Origin: Bacteroidota bacterium
GTDB taxonomy: Bacteria > Bacteroidota > Bacteroidia > Flavobacteriales_F > PHOS-HE28
DNA: 32,915 bases
Direction of reading: 5' to 3'
Assembly (NCBI GenBank): GCA_023430325.1
Contig: JAEZAU010000025.1
Location: forward strand, 1 to 32,915
Numbering within the stretch: position 1 is the stretch's first letter; every line of letters starts with the position of its first letter. Below are positions 17,162 to 25,640 of the stretch, piece by piece. The position numbers and the translations under genes are program-made. The notes beneath the pieces are model-generated. The model was not told the DNA's origin and ran no database searches. It saw nothing but the letters and a program-made list of their open reading frames with translations.

Positions 17162-19357
17162 ATGTTACAGAAGCATTTGCGCCTGATCGTTCTGTTCGTT
17201 GTATTGCGGCCTTTCCTCCTTGTGGCCACCGAAGGCATGTGGCTGCCAACGTTGCTCAAAAGCATAGAGGGCGACATGCAGGCAGCTGGTCTCAAGCTCA
17301 GCGCCGAACAGATCTACAGCATCAACAACGGCAGTATCAAGGATGCGATCGTACTTTTCGGTGGTGGCTGCACCGCGGAAGTGATCAGCGATCAGGGACT
17401 GATCCTTACCAATCACCATTGTGGCTTCGGGCAGATCGCTGAGCACAGTACGCTGGAGAACGACCTCTTGAAGAACGGATTCTGGGCTGCCGATCGCGGC
17501 ACGGAACTGAGGAATCCGGGGCTTACCGCCACTTTCGTGGTTCGCATGGAGGATGTGACCGATCGTATCCTGAGCGGCCTTGATCCCTCATTGAACGAGA
17601 TCCAGCGCCGCGATGCGGTGAAGAAAACCTCCGATCCGATCATCAAGGAAGCGGTCGATGGCACGCATTATCAGGCGGTGGTACGTCCGTTCAACTACGG
17701 CAATTCCTACTATCTGATCATCACCGAGACCTTTCGGGATGTGCGCCTCGTGGGTGCTCCACCAAGTTCCATCGGCAAGTTCGGCGGTGATACCGATAAC
17801 TGGATGTGGCCGCGCCATAATGCCGATTTCTCGATGTTCCGCATCTATGCCGGTGCCGATAACAGACCTGCCGATCCAGCTGACGGGAATGTTCCCTTCA
17901 AGCCGCGCCATGTTCTTCCCATCAGCCTGAACGGCGTGCAGGAAGGCGATTTCGCCATGATCTTCGGATTCCCTGGCAACACGCAGCAATACCTCACATC
18001 CTACGCTGTGAAATATGTGCAGGAAAAGAGCGATCCAATGCGCATCAAGATGAGAAGGGCCAGTCTTGAGATCATCGATGATGCCATGCGCCGCAGCGAT
18101 GTGACACGATTGCAGTATGCCGACAAACAATCATCCATCAGCAATGCATACAAGAAATGGATCGGTGAGCTGCGTGGGTTGAAGGCGCTGAACACGATAG
18201 CGAACAAGCAGCAGTTCGAAGAGCAGTTCGTGCAAAGGGCACGTAAGGAAGGCCGAAAAGATGCCGCGGTGCTTGATGAATTACGGAACCTGTATGATAA
18301 GTATGTTCCTTATGCCATGGCGCGCGATCTTTTCATCGAGATGGTCTATTACGGCCCTGAAGTTCTCCGCTTCGCCGATCGCGCTACGGTATTGTTGGAA
18401 GAGTACGATCAGCTGGCCCAAAAGAATGGTGTGCAGAAAGCCACTGATGATCTGAAGGCAGGAATAGAGCATTATTTCAGTGACTATGATGTGGAGGTGG
18501 ACCGCCGCGTCTTCAAGGCATTGCTTCCCATCTACATGGAACATATCGATCCATCACTGGCACCTGAACTGCTTCAGGAGATCAACGGAAAATTCAAGGG
18601 AGATGTATCCGCCTGGGTCGATGATCTTTATACACGCAGTGTCTTCGTTTCGAAGGAGAAGTTGGAGGCCGCCCTTGCGAAGTTGAATTCAAAGAAGGCA
18701 AAAAAGCTTCGCGAAGACCCCGCCTTCAAGGCTTCCCGTGAGTTCATGAACGCATTCATCAACAAGGTGCGGCCTACTCACGTTGAACTGAGTGATCGCA
18801 TTGAGGCCGCCATGCGCCGATACTTGAAGACGCGCATGGATCTCTTTCCCGACAGGGTCTACTGGCCCGATGCGAACAGCACCTTGCGGCTTTCCTATGG
18901 TCGGGTGGAAGGTAGTTCCCCCCGCGATGCGGTGGTCTATGATGAGCGAACGACACTTGATGGCGTGATCGCCAAATACATTCCCGGTGATGTGGAGTTC
19001 GATGTCCCCGAGAAATTGATGAAGCTTCACGCTGAAAAGGATTATGGTGATTACGGAGTGGATGGTACGATGCCGGTCTGCTTCACTTCATCACTTCATA
19101 CCACCGGCGGCAACAGCGGAAGTCCGGTGCTCAATGGCAATGGTGAATTGATCGGGTTGAACTTCGATCGCACATGGGAAAGCACGATGAGCGACATCCA
19201 GTTCGATCCGGAAAAATGCCGGAACATCTGCGTGGATGTGCGTTACATCCTGTTCATCGTGGAGAAGTTCGCCGATGCCCGCCACCTAATTGAAGAGATG
19301 CAACTGGTGCGCTCAGTTCCATCATCTCACGTCATCGATCTACCCATACACCGATGA
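17162..19357 (+). CDS. S46 family dipeptidyl-peptidase, DPP11-like (Asp/Glu-specific type predicted)
   Basis: This is a 731-aa secreted or periplasmic serine exopeptidase that removes dipeptides from peptide N-termini; the family length is about 700-730. A signal peptide covers about 1-23, followed by the mature-end motif EGMWLP. The catalytic triad is visible: TNHHCG (His 85/86), HNADFSMFR (Asp222) and GGNSGSPV (Ser652). In characterised enzymes, the residue 18 positions after the Ser sets P1 preference: Arg in DPP11 (acidic P1) and Gly in DPP7 (hydrophobic). Here that position is Arg670, in NFDRTW, pointing to DPP11-like specificity. Such enzymes feed peptide catabolism in Bacteroidota. It may be co-transcribed with the sigma factor and small membrane protein upstream. 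Its stop overlaps the next gene by four bases (ATGA). Confidence 0.93.
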   Translation: MLQKHLRLIVLFVVLRPFLLVATEGMWLPTLLKSIEGDMQAAGLKLSAEQIYSINNGSIKDAIVLFGGGCTAEVISDQGLILTNHHCGFGQIAEHSTLENDLLKNGFWAADRGTELRNPGLTATFVVRMEDVTDRILSGLDPSLNEIQRRDAVKKTSDPIIKEAVDGTHYQAVVRPFNYGNSYYLIITETFRDVRLVGAPPSSIGKFGGDTDNWMWPRHNADFSMFRIYAGADNRPADPADGNVPFKPRHVLPISLNGVQEGDFAMIFGFPGNTQQYLTSYAVKYVQEKSDPMRIKMRRASLEIIDDAMRRSDVTRLQYADKQSSISNAYKKWIGELRGLKALNTIANKQQFEEQFVQRARKEGRKDAAVLDELRNLYDKYVPYAMARDLFIEMVYYGPEVLRFADRATVLLEEYDQLAQKNGVQKATDDLKAGIEHYFSDYDVEVDRRVFKALLPIYMEHIDPSLAPELLQEINGKFKGDVSAWVDDLYTRSVFVSKEKLEAALAKLNSKKAKKLREDPAFKASREFMNAFINKVRPTHVELSDRIEAAMRRYLKTRMDLFPDRVYWPDANSTLRLSYGRVEGSSPRDAVVYDERTTLDGVIAKYIPGDVEFDVPEKLMKLHAEKDYGDYGVDGTMPVCFTSSLHTTGGNSGSPVLNGNGELIGLNFDRTWESTMSDIQFDPEKCRNICVDVRYILFIVEKFADARHLIEEMQLVRSVPSSHVIDLPIHR

Positions 19358-19596
19358 GCAACTGGAAGGAGGAAGGCGACAGCTTGAAGGCGGTCCTGAA
19401 GTTCAAGGATTTCAATGAGGCGTTCGGGTTCATGGCGCGGGTGGCGTTGATCGCCGAGAAGATGGACCACCATCCCGATTGGCGGAACGTGTACAATACC
19501 GTGGAGATCACGTTGAGCACGCACAGTGCCGGTAACAAGATCACTGAAAAGGACCGGAAGCTGGCCGCTGCGATCGATGAGATCTTCGATCGCTAA
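19354..19596 (+). CDS. phhB: 4a-hydroxytetrahydrobiopterin dehydratase (pterin-4a-carbinolamine dehydratase)
   Basis: This is an 80-aa protein with the family signature AEKMDHHPDW (His39, His40) followed by NVYNTVEITLSTHSAG and ITEKDRKLA. The enzyme dehydrates 4a-hydroxytetrahydrobiopterin so that the pterin cofactor of aromatic amino-acid hydroxylases can be recycled. It is at the short end for the family because the N-terminal strand is brief, but the active-site region is complete. The start overlaps the S46 peptidase stop (ATGA), so the two are translationally coupled. No phenylalanine hydroxylase gene is in the window; the pairing with a peptidase may hint at aromatic amino-acid catabolism or be fortuitous. 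Confidence 0.92.
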   Translation: MSNWKEEGDSLKAVLKFKDFNEAFGFMARVALIAEKMDHHPDWRNVYNTVEITLSTHSAGNKITEKDRKLAAAIDEIFDR

Positions 19597-19610
19597 GCAG
19601 CGAGGTAAGA

Positions 19611-20120
19611 TCAGCGCCTTATGGCGTAGACCAGTTCATCTTCCACGCGATCATTCTTGATGATGGTACCGTGGAATTTCGCTTCGAGCAGGAAACCTGC
19701 TTTTTCAAGGACCCGTTGCGATGGATGGTTGGTGGCGAAGGGCCTTGCAAAGATCCTGTCCAGTTCCGGGTGTCTATCGAAAGCGAAGTCCACCATTTGC
19801 ATGACCGCGCTGGTCATGATGCCAAGGCCCCAGTATTTTCGGGCAAGCCAATAGCCAAGTTCCGCATTGCGGCGGAAGATGTCCTGTTGAGGAAAGATCC
19901 CGATCGATCCAGCGGCTTCGCCATCCACTTCGATCGCAAGTACGTTCGGCTGCGATCCATCTGCCGGCATTACGCGTTGAAGGAATGCTTCCCCCGATGC
20001 GATCGTATAAGGATGCGGGAAAGTGTCGGTCATCCAGCGTGCGATGCCTTCATCATCGGCATGCCGGACCAAGGCTGGCAGGTCCGCCGACCTCCAGGGC
20101 CTCAAGATGAACGCGGACAT
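19611..20120 (-). CDS. GNAT family N-acetyltransferase (RimJ/RimL type)
   Basis: This is a 169-aa protein of usual family length. The N-terminus FILRPWRSADLPALVRHADD is typical of the RimJ/RimL-like subgroup. The acetyl-CoA-binding motif A region is AELGYWLARKYWGLGIMTSA (about 87-105), and the C-terminal NHPSQRVLEKAGF (131-143) is the standard motif B. It transfers an acetyl group from acetyl-CoA to an amine, possibly a protein N-terminus or a small molecule; the substrate cannot be read from the sequence. It starts 6 bp after the mscL stop and so probably shares its transcript. It ends 14 bp from the convergent phhB stop. Confidence 0.9.
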   Translation of the reverse strand: MSAFILRPWRSADLPALVRHADDEGIARWMTDTFPHPYTIASGEAFLQRVMPADGSQPNVLAIEVDGEAAGSIGIFPQQDIFRRNAELGYWLARKYWGLGIMTSAVMQMVDFAFDRHPELDRIFARPFATNHPSQRVLEKAGFLLEAKFHGTIIKNDRVEDELVYAIRR

Positions 20121-20126
20121 TCGGAC

Positions 20127-20501
20127 CTATGGCCTGTTGCGGAGCGCGTCGCGTATCTCCATCAACAGTTTCTCCTCATTACTTGGGGCAGGGGGAGCAG
20201 CTGGCGTTTGCTGTTCCTTTTTGCGCAAGGTGGAGATCGCTTTCAACATCATGAAGATCACCAGAGCGATCACCAGGAAATCGAGGATATTACCGAGGAA
20301 GGAGCCGATCTTCACGCCCGGTCCTACTTCAAGGGTACGCCAGTCGCCGCCGGGTATCAATGGGTTTATCAATGGCATTACGACATCACCAACGAACGAG
20401 CTCACGATCTTTCCGAAAGCCCCGCCGATGATAACGGCCACGGCAAGGTCCACGATGTTGCCCTTGAGTGCGAATTCCTTGAATTCCTTGAGAAGTCCCA
20501 T
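20127..20501 (-). CDS. mscL: Large-conductance mechanosensitive channel
   Basis: This is a 124-aa protein of usual MscL length. It opens with the amphipathic N-terminal helix and the conserved FALKGNIVDLAVAVIIGGAF, which runs into TM1 (about 14-45) and VGDVVMPLI. A short periplasmic loop (46-65) leads to TM2 (about 67-90, GNILDFLVIALVIFMMLKA). A cytoplasmic helix ends the protein (NEEKLLMEIRDALRNR). The homopentamer acts as an emergency valve in the inner membrane under hypo-osmotic shock. It is divergent from the porin gene at 20587, with an 85-bp gap. A TACATTCG box (20523-20530, minus strand) is a possible but imperfect -7 element about 22 bp before the ATG. Confidence 0.97.
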   Translation of the reverse strand: MGLLKEFKEFALKGNIVDLAVAVIIGGAFGKIVSSFVGDVVMPLINPLIPGGDWRTLEVGPGVKIGSFLGNILDFLVIALVIFMMLKAISTLRKKEQQTPAAPPAPSNEEKLLMEIRDALRNRP

Positions 20502-20586
20502 GTGAAGCGGTCTTTAGGAGAGCGAATGTAACATTCCATGAACATCGCGATCACGACGCCGTTGCATGTGATTTCTTTGCGGACCC

Positions 20587-21774
20587 ATGATCAGGCAGCT
20601 TCATATTCTGGCATTCACCTGTCTTTCGTTGATCTCCGTCACTGCGCAACAGGAAGTGGATGAACGAGCTCTGATAGAGGTCAAGGACGGGATCAGCATC
20701 AGCAAGGACAGTCTCTTTCTGCTGAACCTGCGTTTCAGGATGCAGAACCGCTTTGGTGTTAACTCGGTCTCACGGGATGATCTGAGCATTCGCTCGGTGG
20801 ATGCCCGCATAAGGCGTTTGCGGCTTCGACTTGATGGTTTCGTGTTGGATCCCGATCTGCGCTATTACATACAGCTGAATTTCTCGCGTGCCGATCTGGA
20901 GCTTGCCGATGGCGGCACGGTGGCACATCCCATCCGTGATGCAATGGTGTATTACCACTTCAACGAGATGTTCTACGTCGGCTTCGGGCAAAGCAAACTT
21001 CCAGGAAATCGAGAGCGGGTGATCAGTTCAGGAAATCTGCAGTTGCCGGACCGATCGATGGCCAACAGCCTTTTCACGCTGGACCGCGATTTTGGGGCAT
21101 ATGCATATTGGACCCTGCCCGCAGGTGGCCAGCAATTCCAGGTGAAGACGGCGCTAACCACCGGTGAGGGCCGCAACTCGCTCTCCAACAATGAAGGCCT
21201 GGCGTATACTGGAAGGCTGGAGTGGTTGCCGTTCGGAGAGTTCACTGACAAAGGCGATTATTCCGAAGGCGATCTGGAAATGGAGCCATTACCAAAGCTG
21301 TCCTTCGGTGGTAGTTACAGCTATAATGATCGTGCCATGCGCACCCAGGGACAATTGGGAGCCGACCTGTTCGATGATAGGGACATGGCAACGTTCATCG
21401 GCGATCTTATCTTCAAGTACAGGGGTTGGGCTTTGCTCGGCGAGTATTTCCAACGGGTCTCAGATGATCCAGTGACCATCAATGAGGATGGCGAGGTCCG
21501 TTACGTTCCGATCGGCGTGGGCATCAATGGCCAGATCAGCAGATATTTCCGCAGTGGCTATGAGCTCGTGACACGGTATACGTTCATCGATCCGGATGAA
21601 AAGTTGACCGGGCTGATGCGGCGCACAGAGGAACTGCAATTGGGGACAACGAGATACTTGAACGGTCATCGGATCAAGCTGCAATTCTATACCGGCTATC
21701 GTTGGTTCGAGGCACGCACCGATCATCCGGCCAGTTTCTGGACCGCCATGTTCCAGGTGGAATTCGGGATATGA
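20587..21774 (+). CDS. Porin, phosphate-selective porin O/P (OprP) family
   Basis: This is a 395-aa protein with a signal peptide (1-20, cut near VTA/QQ). Family features follow: DSLFLLNLRFRMQNRFG, VDARIRRLRLRLDGFVLDP, YYIQLNFSRAD, and a conserved GFGQSKLPGNRERVISSGNL segment. The remainder is alternating beta-strands ending in an aromatic strand (FWTAMFQVEFGI), as expected for a 16-strand outer-membrane barrel. Family members form channels for phosphate or other anions, but many Bacteroidota members have unknown substrates, so phosphate selectivity is not claimed. It appears monocistronic. A strong hairpin lies immediately after its stop, although the U-tract there favours the opposite strand. 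Confidence 0.88.
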   Translation: MIRQLHILAFTCLSLISVTAQQEVDERALIEVKDGISISKDSLFLLNLRFRMQNRFGVNSVSRDDLSIRSVDARIRRLRLRLDGFVLDPDLRYYIQLNFSRADLELADGGTVAHPIRDAMVYYHFNEMFYVGFGQSKLPGNRERVISSGNLQLPDRSMANSLFTLDRDFGAYAYWTLPAGGQQFQVKTALTTGEGRNSLSNNEGLAYTGRLEWLPFGEFTDKGDYSEGDLEMEPLPKLSFGGSYSYNDRAMRTQGQLGADLFDDRDMATFIGDLIFKYRGWALLGEYFQRVSDDPVTINEDGEVRYVPIGVGINGQISRYFRSGYELVTRYTFIDPDEKLTGLMRRTEELQLGTTRYLNGHRIKLQFYTGYRWFEARTDHPASFWTAMFQVEFGI

Positions 21775-21807
21775 AAAAAAACGAGGCGGCCTTTTAGGCC
21801 GCCTCGT
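21774..21807 (-). terminator. Intrinsic terminator with a 12-bp stem, serving the minus-strand gene
   Basis: A perfect 12-bp inverted repeat, ACGAGGCGGCCT and AGGCCGCCTCGT (21781-21792 and 21796-21807), encloses a 3-nt loop. On the minus strand it is followed by eight T's (21774-21781), the classic rho-independent arrangement for the gene ending at 21830. On the plus strand the hairpin directly follows the porin stop but lacks a U-tract, so it may act there only as a weak terminator or a 3'-end stabiliser. Confidence 0.92.
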
Positions 21808-21829
21808 CATTCGACTGTCTTCGGTCTCG

Positions 21830-24565
21830 TTACTGAACGATCAGGCGCTGCGTAAGAACAGTGCCGGCTGCTTCGGCCCGCACCAGATACACACCAGGCG
21901 TAACAGTGCCTGGCAACTCGATCACCATTTCGCCGCCCATGTTGAAGCTGCGGTGCATGACCTTCTTGCCTGTGAGATCCATCATCTCCACCATCACTAC
22001 ATCAGCCTCTATCCCATGCAATGTGATCCGCACTTGTCCATCGGTATTCGGATTGGGCCACAACATCATTTCCGGGGCCGGTGTGGAATTGGAGATATGG
22101 AGGCTGTTCTGGCTGCCGCCTTGTACAGGCGAACCGATCGTAAGGGAGCAGATGTCACCCCATGGGCACCATTGTCCGTTCTTGAAGGCCCGTACGTCCA
22201 CTTCATAGGTGGATCCGGTGATCAAAGGCGCCGCATTGCTCCAGCCCAGGGATACGAAGTAGGAGGCCGTGGTGCGCACCACCTCGAAATTCTCCGCAGG
22301 CAGACGGAAACGGAACTGGTAGGCTGTGGCGCCGCCCACAGGGCGGGCATGTACAAGACTGTTGGAAGCCCATGTACGGAACTGGCCGCAGCTCAGGAAT
22401 TGGTTGCCCGGCAGGTCCATCAGCTTGGTCATTGGGCAGGCGGCAGCTACCGGATCGATCTTGAATCGGCATGCAGGACCCCACTCCATGTTCACCCCGT
22501 TCACGCGGCCACGTACACGAACGTTCATGAGCACACCTGTGGGAATGTGGTTGGCGGCCGTCCAATTATTGATCTGCATATGGCAGGCGCGGGTGGCGCC
22601 TACGTTACCGAAACCATCTGCCTGGTTGTGGCTGCGGAAGCGGCGGAAGCTGTAACTGCCATTGGGGTCGAAGATCCAGAACTCGTAGCCGGAATCAGCA
22701 TCCTGCAGGGAATTCGCTGCATTGGGGATCCATTCGGCACTTACCGCAGCATTAGGTGAGGCCACCAGGAACTGGTTGCTCAACCAATCGAGCTTATCAC
22801 AGTTGGAATTGATCAAGCGATCGGTACCGATCGGAAGTGTGAAACCAAGGTCGTTGGCGATCGCGCTTACACTCCCGTTATTGAAGTTGTACCGGTTGTC
22901 GATGATACGCGCACCGTCAACACCGCTCATGCGCAGGATGTAACCACCGTTCGCGATGCCATCACCTCCTGAATCATAGACCCGCAGCTTGAAGTCGCCG
23001 TCAGGCAGGCCGCAGGTCTCTGAAATTCCGTCAGCGAAAGGAGGATACCAGCCACCGCCATTACACATCACGGTATTGGTGTTCTCTCCGAGGATCTCCC
23101 ACGTGATCTGCTGGCCGTTGGCATCGGTCTGGAAAGCAATGGTGACGCTATGCGCTGCAGCAGCGCCGGTGCAGTTACAATTGTTGTCGTATGCGTCGTT
23201 CAATGTGAGCGGATCATTATCGTTGCATGCGGTGCCGGGCAAGGTTGAACCTCCGGGTATGCCCAGGCAGTCGATCAATTCACCGGCGCAGGTGCAATCG
23301 GCCTGCAGAACGTCGTTGCCCGTGCTGGCATCACCATCATCACAGGAGGATCCGATCTGGCCGGTCACATTCGGGCAGTCGTCGTTCACATTGCAGATGC
23401 CATCATTATCGGTATCCTCAAAGGTGCCTGCACAATTGCAATTCGCATCGATCACATCATTGATGGTGCAGGGATCGTTGTCATTGCACACCGATCCGAT
23501 CTGGCCTGTAACGTTCGGGCAATTGTCGTTCGCGTTGCAAACACCATCGTTATCTGTATCCTGAAATGTACCGGCGCAGTTACAATTCGCATCAAGTACA
23601 TCATTTATCGTACAGGCCTCACCATCATCGCAGGGCGATCCGATCTGGCCGCTGACGTTGGGGCAGTTGTCGTTCGCATTGCAGATACCATCGTTATCGG
23701 TGTCCTGGAAGGTTCCGACACAATCGCAATTCGCATCCACCGCATCATTGATCGTGCAGGGATCACCGTCGTTGCAAGCTGTGCCTGTTGGTGCGTAGCA
23801 ATCAGGAGTAAAGATGTAAGTAAGACCGTTGGCGAAGCTCTTGGCGGGAGCGGTGGAAGTGAATCGCATGGTGCTGGCGTTGTCTGCACCTGGCAGGCTG
23901 CTGGCCCAGTTCTCTGGTCCCGCGGTCACGCGCCTGTTCAATACGTTGGTCGCATAGTTGTTGTTGGCTCCGCGAAGTCCTACTTCCGGCTGAAGCGTGG
24001 TGGCAACATCGGGGCCCTGACCAATGGCACCGTATACAAATCGGATGACACTGGTAGCCGTGTTCAAACGGATCTGAAAGCTGAACCATTCGGTCAATGC
24101 CTTGCGGCGTACCTGACGCCATTCGATGACGAATTCATCTCCGATCTGCTGGTACCGTACATCGCGCGTACCGCTGTTACCCGGCTGGTTGCGTGAGACC
24201 AGGTCGGTACCGAAAGCCGATATGGCACCTGCATAACCTGCATTGCTGCTGAGCGGGGTGTAGTTGGTGGCCGCCGGCGCAGAACCGAACGTGATGTAAC
24301 CATTGGCAGAGACATACAAGTTCGTGTAACCCACATTGTTATAATAGAAGGTGGGTATGGTTATGGCACCCGATACCTGGTTGTCATATCCATTACCGGT
24401 CCATAAAGTGGTTGACCCTGACCCTAAGGATGTGAACGTCCCGCTCTGTTGCGTAAAGGCATAAAAGCCTGTCAACTGTGCAGAAGCTTGAAGGACCAGG
24501 ATACTACAGAGCAACGCAACGGAAACTTTTCCGATGCTGGTAAGATGGAGTACTGTGTTTCGCAT
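21830..24565 (-). CDS. Large secreted protein with TSP3 repeats and type A T9SS sorting domain
   Basis: This is a 911-aa protein with a signal peptide (1-29, ending QASA/Q). An N-terminal domain (30-258) contains VSANGYITFGSAP and FQIRLNTATSVIRFVYG, and is homologous to the N-terminus of the protein at 1-6617. TSP3-like calcium-binding repeats follow (about 260-465, DTDNDGICNANDNCPN). Next is a module with ITWEILGE, LRVYDSGGDGIANGGYILR and IIDNRYNFNNGSVSAI (about 468-590). Two Ig-like or RHS-type beta segments follow, then a type A T9SS sorting domain (about 822-911: LWPNPNTDGQVRITL, LTGKKVM, GVYLVRAEA, TQRLIV). It is exported through T9SS and probably anchored or released at the surface. Its function is unknown; the domain mix suggests binding or adhesion. 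It is monocistronic, with its own promoter and a strong terminator. Confidence 0.93.
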   Translation of the reverse strand: MRNTVLHLTSIGKVSVALLCSILVLQASAQLTGFYAFTQQSGTFTSLGSGSTTLWTGNGYDNQVSGAITIPTFYYNNVGYTNLYVSANGYITFGSAPAATNYTPLSSNAGYAGAISAFGTDLVSRNQPGNSGTRDVRYQQIGDEFVIEWRQVRRKALTEWFSFQIRLNTATSVIRFVYGAIGQGPDVATTLQPEVGLRGANNNYATNVLNRRVTAGPENWASSLPGADNASTMRFTSTAPAKSFANGLTYIFTPDCYAPTGTACNDGDPCTINDAVDANCDCVGTFQDTDNDGICNANDNCPNVSGQIGSPCDDGEACTINDVLDANCNCAGTFQDTDNDGVCNANDNCPNVTGQIGSVCNDNDPCTINDVIDANCNCAGTFEDTDNDGICNVNDDCPNVTGQIGSSCDDGDASTGNDVLQADCTCAGELIDCLGIPGGSTLPGTACNDNDPLTLNDAYDNNCNCTGAAAAHSVTIAFQTDANGQQITWEILGENTNTVMCNGGGWYPPFADGISETCGLPDGDFKLRVYDSGGDGIANGGYILRMSGVDGARIIDNRYNFNNGSVSAIANDLGFTLPIGTDRLINSNCDKLDWLSNQFLVASPNAAVSAEWIPNAANSLQDADSGYEFWIFDPNGSYSFRRFRSHNQADGFGNVGATRACHMQINNWTAANHIPTGVLMNVRVRGRVNGVNMEWGPACRFKIDPVAAACPMTKLMDLPGNQFLSCGQFRTWASNSLVHARPVGGATAYQFRFRLPAENFEVVRTTASYFVSLGWSNAAPLITGSTYEVDVRAFKNGQWCPWGDICSLTIGSPVQGGSQNSLHISNSTPAPEMMLWPNPNTDGQVRITLHGIEADVVMVEMMDLTGKKVMHRSFNMGGEMVIELPGTVTPGVYLVRAEAAGTVLTQRLIVQ
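23349..23780. repeat. Three tandem 144-bp units encoding TSP3-like repeats
   Basis: The motif GATCCGATCTGGCC recurs at 23349, 23493 and 23637, exactly 144 bp apart. A second anchor at 23413, 23557 and 23701 keeps the same period. Each unit encodes 48 residues with DTDNDGICNANDNCPN, GQIGS.CDDG and TINDV.DANCNC. Unlike the array at 11482-11750, all units have the same length, so the reading frame is kept. The units have diverged at synonymous sites, so the expansion is not very recent. Confidence 0.88.
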
Positions 24566-24626
24566 GTGAGGTTGGTTTTGTCGATGATCTTTGCCCTTTC
24601 ATCGACATTCATTTGGTGTTGGACGG

Positions 24627-24658
24627 CTAAACTAGAGGGAATGACGAAGGGCTGTCAA
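24627..24658 (-). promoter_or_regulatory. Predicted promoter of the 911-aa T9SS cargo gene
   Basis: The minus strand has TTG (24656-24658), 21 bp, then TAGTTTAG (24627-24634), close to the Bacteroidota consensus TTG-N19-21-TAnnTTTG with one mismatch. It lies about 62 bp before the ATG at 24565, leaving a leader of about 55 nt. Confidence 0.5.
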
Positions 24659-24745
24659 GATTATTTTCACGATGAATGCTGGTTTATTATCGACGAAGGC
24701 CGATCCTTTCCCTATGAATGTGGGTGAGTCTTTGAAGTGAAATAG

Positions 24746-24794
24746 TTGCGATACAGTTCTCTGCTTAATACTTTACGGCCCGATACGCCGGGCC
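24746..24794 (+). promoter_or_regulatory. Possible promoter and inverted repeat before the universal stress gene
   Basis: TTG (24746-24748), a 20-bp spacer and TACTTTAC (24769-24776) resemble the Bacteroidota promoter, with two mismatches in the -7 box. A perfect inverted repeat, GGCCCG (24777-24782) and CGGGCC (24789-24794) with a 6-nt centre, follows at once and ends at the base before the ATG. It could be an operator over the transcription start or a hairpin masking the start codon. The promoter call is tentative; the inverted repeat is seen directly. Confidence 0.4.
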
Positions 24795-25595
24795 ATGGCC
24801 ATCAGGACGATCGTAGTGCCATATGATTTTTCGGATTGCGCTACGTTCGCATTGGAGGTGGCCGCACGTATCGCACGCATCACCGGTGCTGGTATATATG
24901 TGGTGCATCTCTATGAGCAGACCGATGCCACCACCGAAGCGATGCGACGCCGCAGGGAGCTTGATGAACGATTGGAGGGCGTGATCGATCTTCCCTTTCT
25001 GCAAGGTATTCCCTTGCGCAAATTCATGCTGCGCCAACTTTCATTGACTGAGATCTTCAAGAATCCGCGCATTGCCGAGGTGGATCTCATCGTAATGGGC
25101 TCCCATGGTGCCCAGGGGTTCAGGCGCGGTATTGTGGGAAGCAATACGCAGCGCATCGTGCGGCTGGCGCCCATGCCGGTATTGGTGATCAAACAGCGGA
25201 TAGAGGACCTGGTGATCCAGGATGTGATCTATGCCTCCAACTTCACCAGAGAGGACCTTGAGAAGTTCGAAGCGTTCAGACCTTTCTTCGATCTGTTCGA
25301 TCCGAAGATCCATCTATTGAAGGTGAACACACCTCAGAAGTTCGAACGGAGTGCGGATACCAATGCGGCCATAGACCGGTTCCTTCAACATCATGAGTTG
25401 AGAAAATATACCGCGACCATTTATAATGACCTCAGTGTTGAGGAAGGGATCCTCAACTTTGCAAGCGACATAGACGCAGACCTTATCGCCATGGCAACAC
25501 ACGGCCGTACAGGATTCTTCCACGTGGTGAACGGCAGCCTCACCGAGGATATCGTGAACCATACGAACTACCCTGTTCTCAGTGTGAAACTATAG
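24795..25595 (+). CDS. Universal stress protein, tandem UspA domains
   Basis: This is a 266-aa protein of two fused Usp domains. Domain 1 (1-133) starts RTIVVPYDFSDCATFALEVA and ends with a complete ATP-binding motif, G-SH-G-AQGFRRGIV-G-S (about 102-116). Domain 2 (about 141-266) ends in ATHGRTGFFHVVNGS (234-248), where the first Gly of the G-x2-G-x9-G-S/T motif is Ala. Tandem UspA proteins of this length are common in Bacteroidota. They are cytoplasmic nucleotide-binding proteins linked to stress survival, with no defined reaction. The gene is preceded by an inverted repeat touching the start codon and followed 45 bp later by a DUF1883-like gene on the same strand. Confidence 0.93.
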   Translation: MAIRTIVVPYDFSDCATFALEVAARIARITGAGIYVVHLYEQTDATTEAMRRRRELDERLEGVIDLPFLQGIPLRKFMLRQLSLTEIFKNPRIAEVDLIVMGSHGAQGFRRGIVGSNTQRIVRLAPMPVLVIKQRIEDLVIQDVIYASNFTREDLEKFEAFRPFFDLFDPKIHLLKVNTPQKFERSADTNAAIDRFLQHHELRKYTATIYNDLSVEEGILNFASDIDADLIAMATHGRTGFFHVVNGSLTEDIVNHTNYPVLSVKL

Positions 25596-25640
25596 AGGGT
25601 CCGCAGACTTCTTATATTTACGCAAACTGTCAGCAGCAGC

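Noticed and set aside
19671..20531. A plus-strand frame of 286 aa
   Set aside because: It covers the GNAT and mscL genes, which are certain on the minus strand; its protein has no family features.
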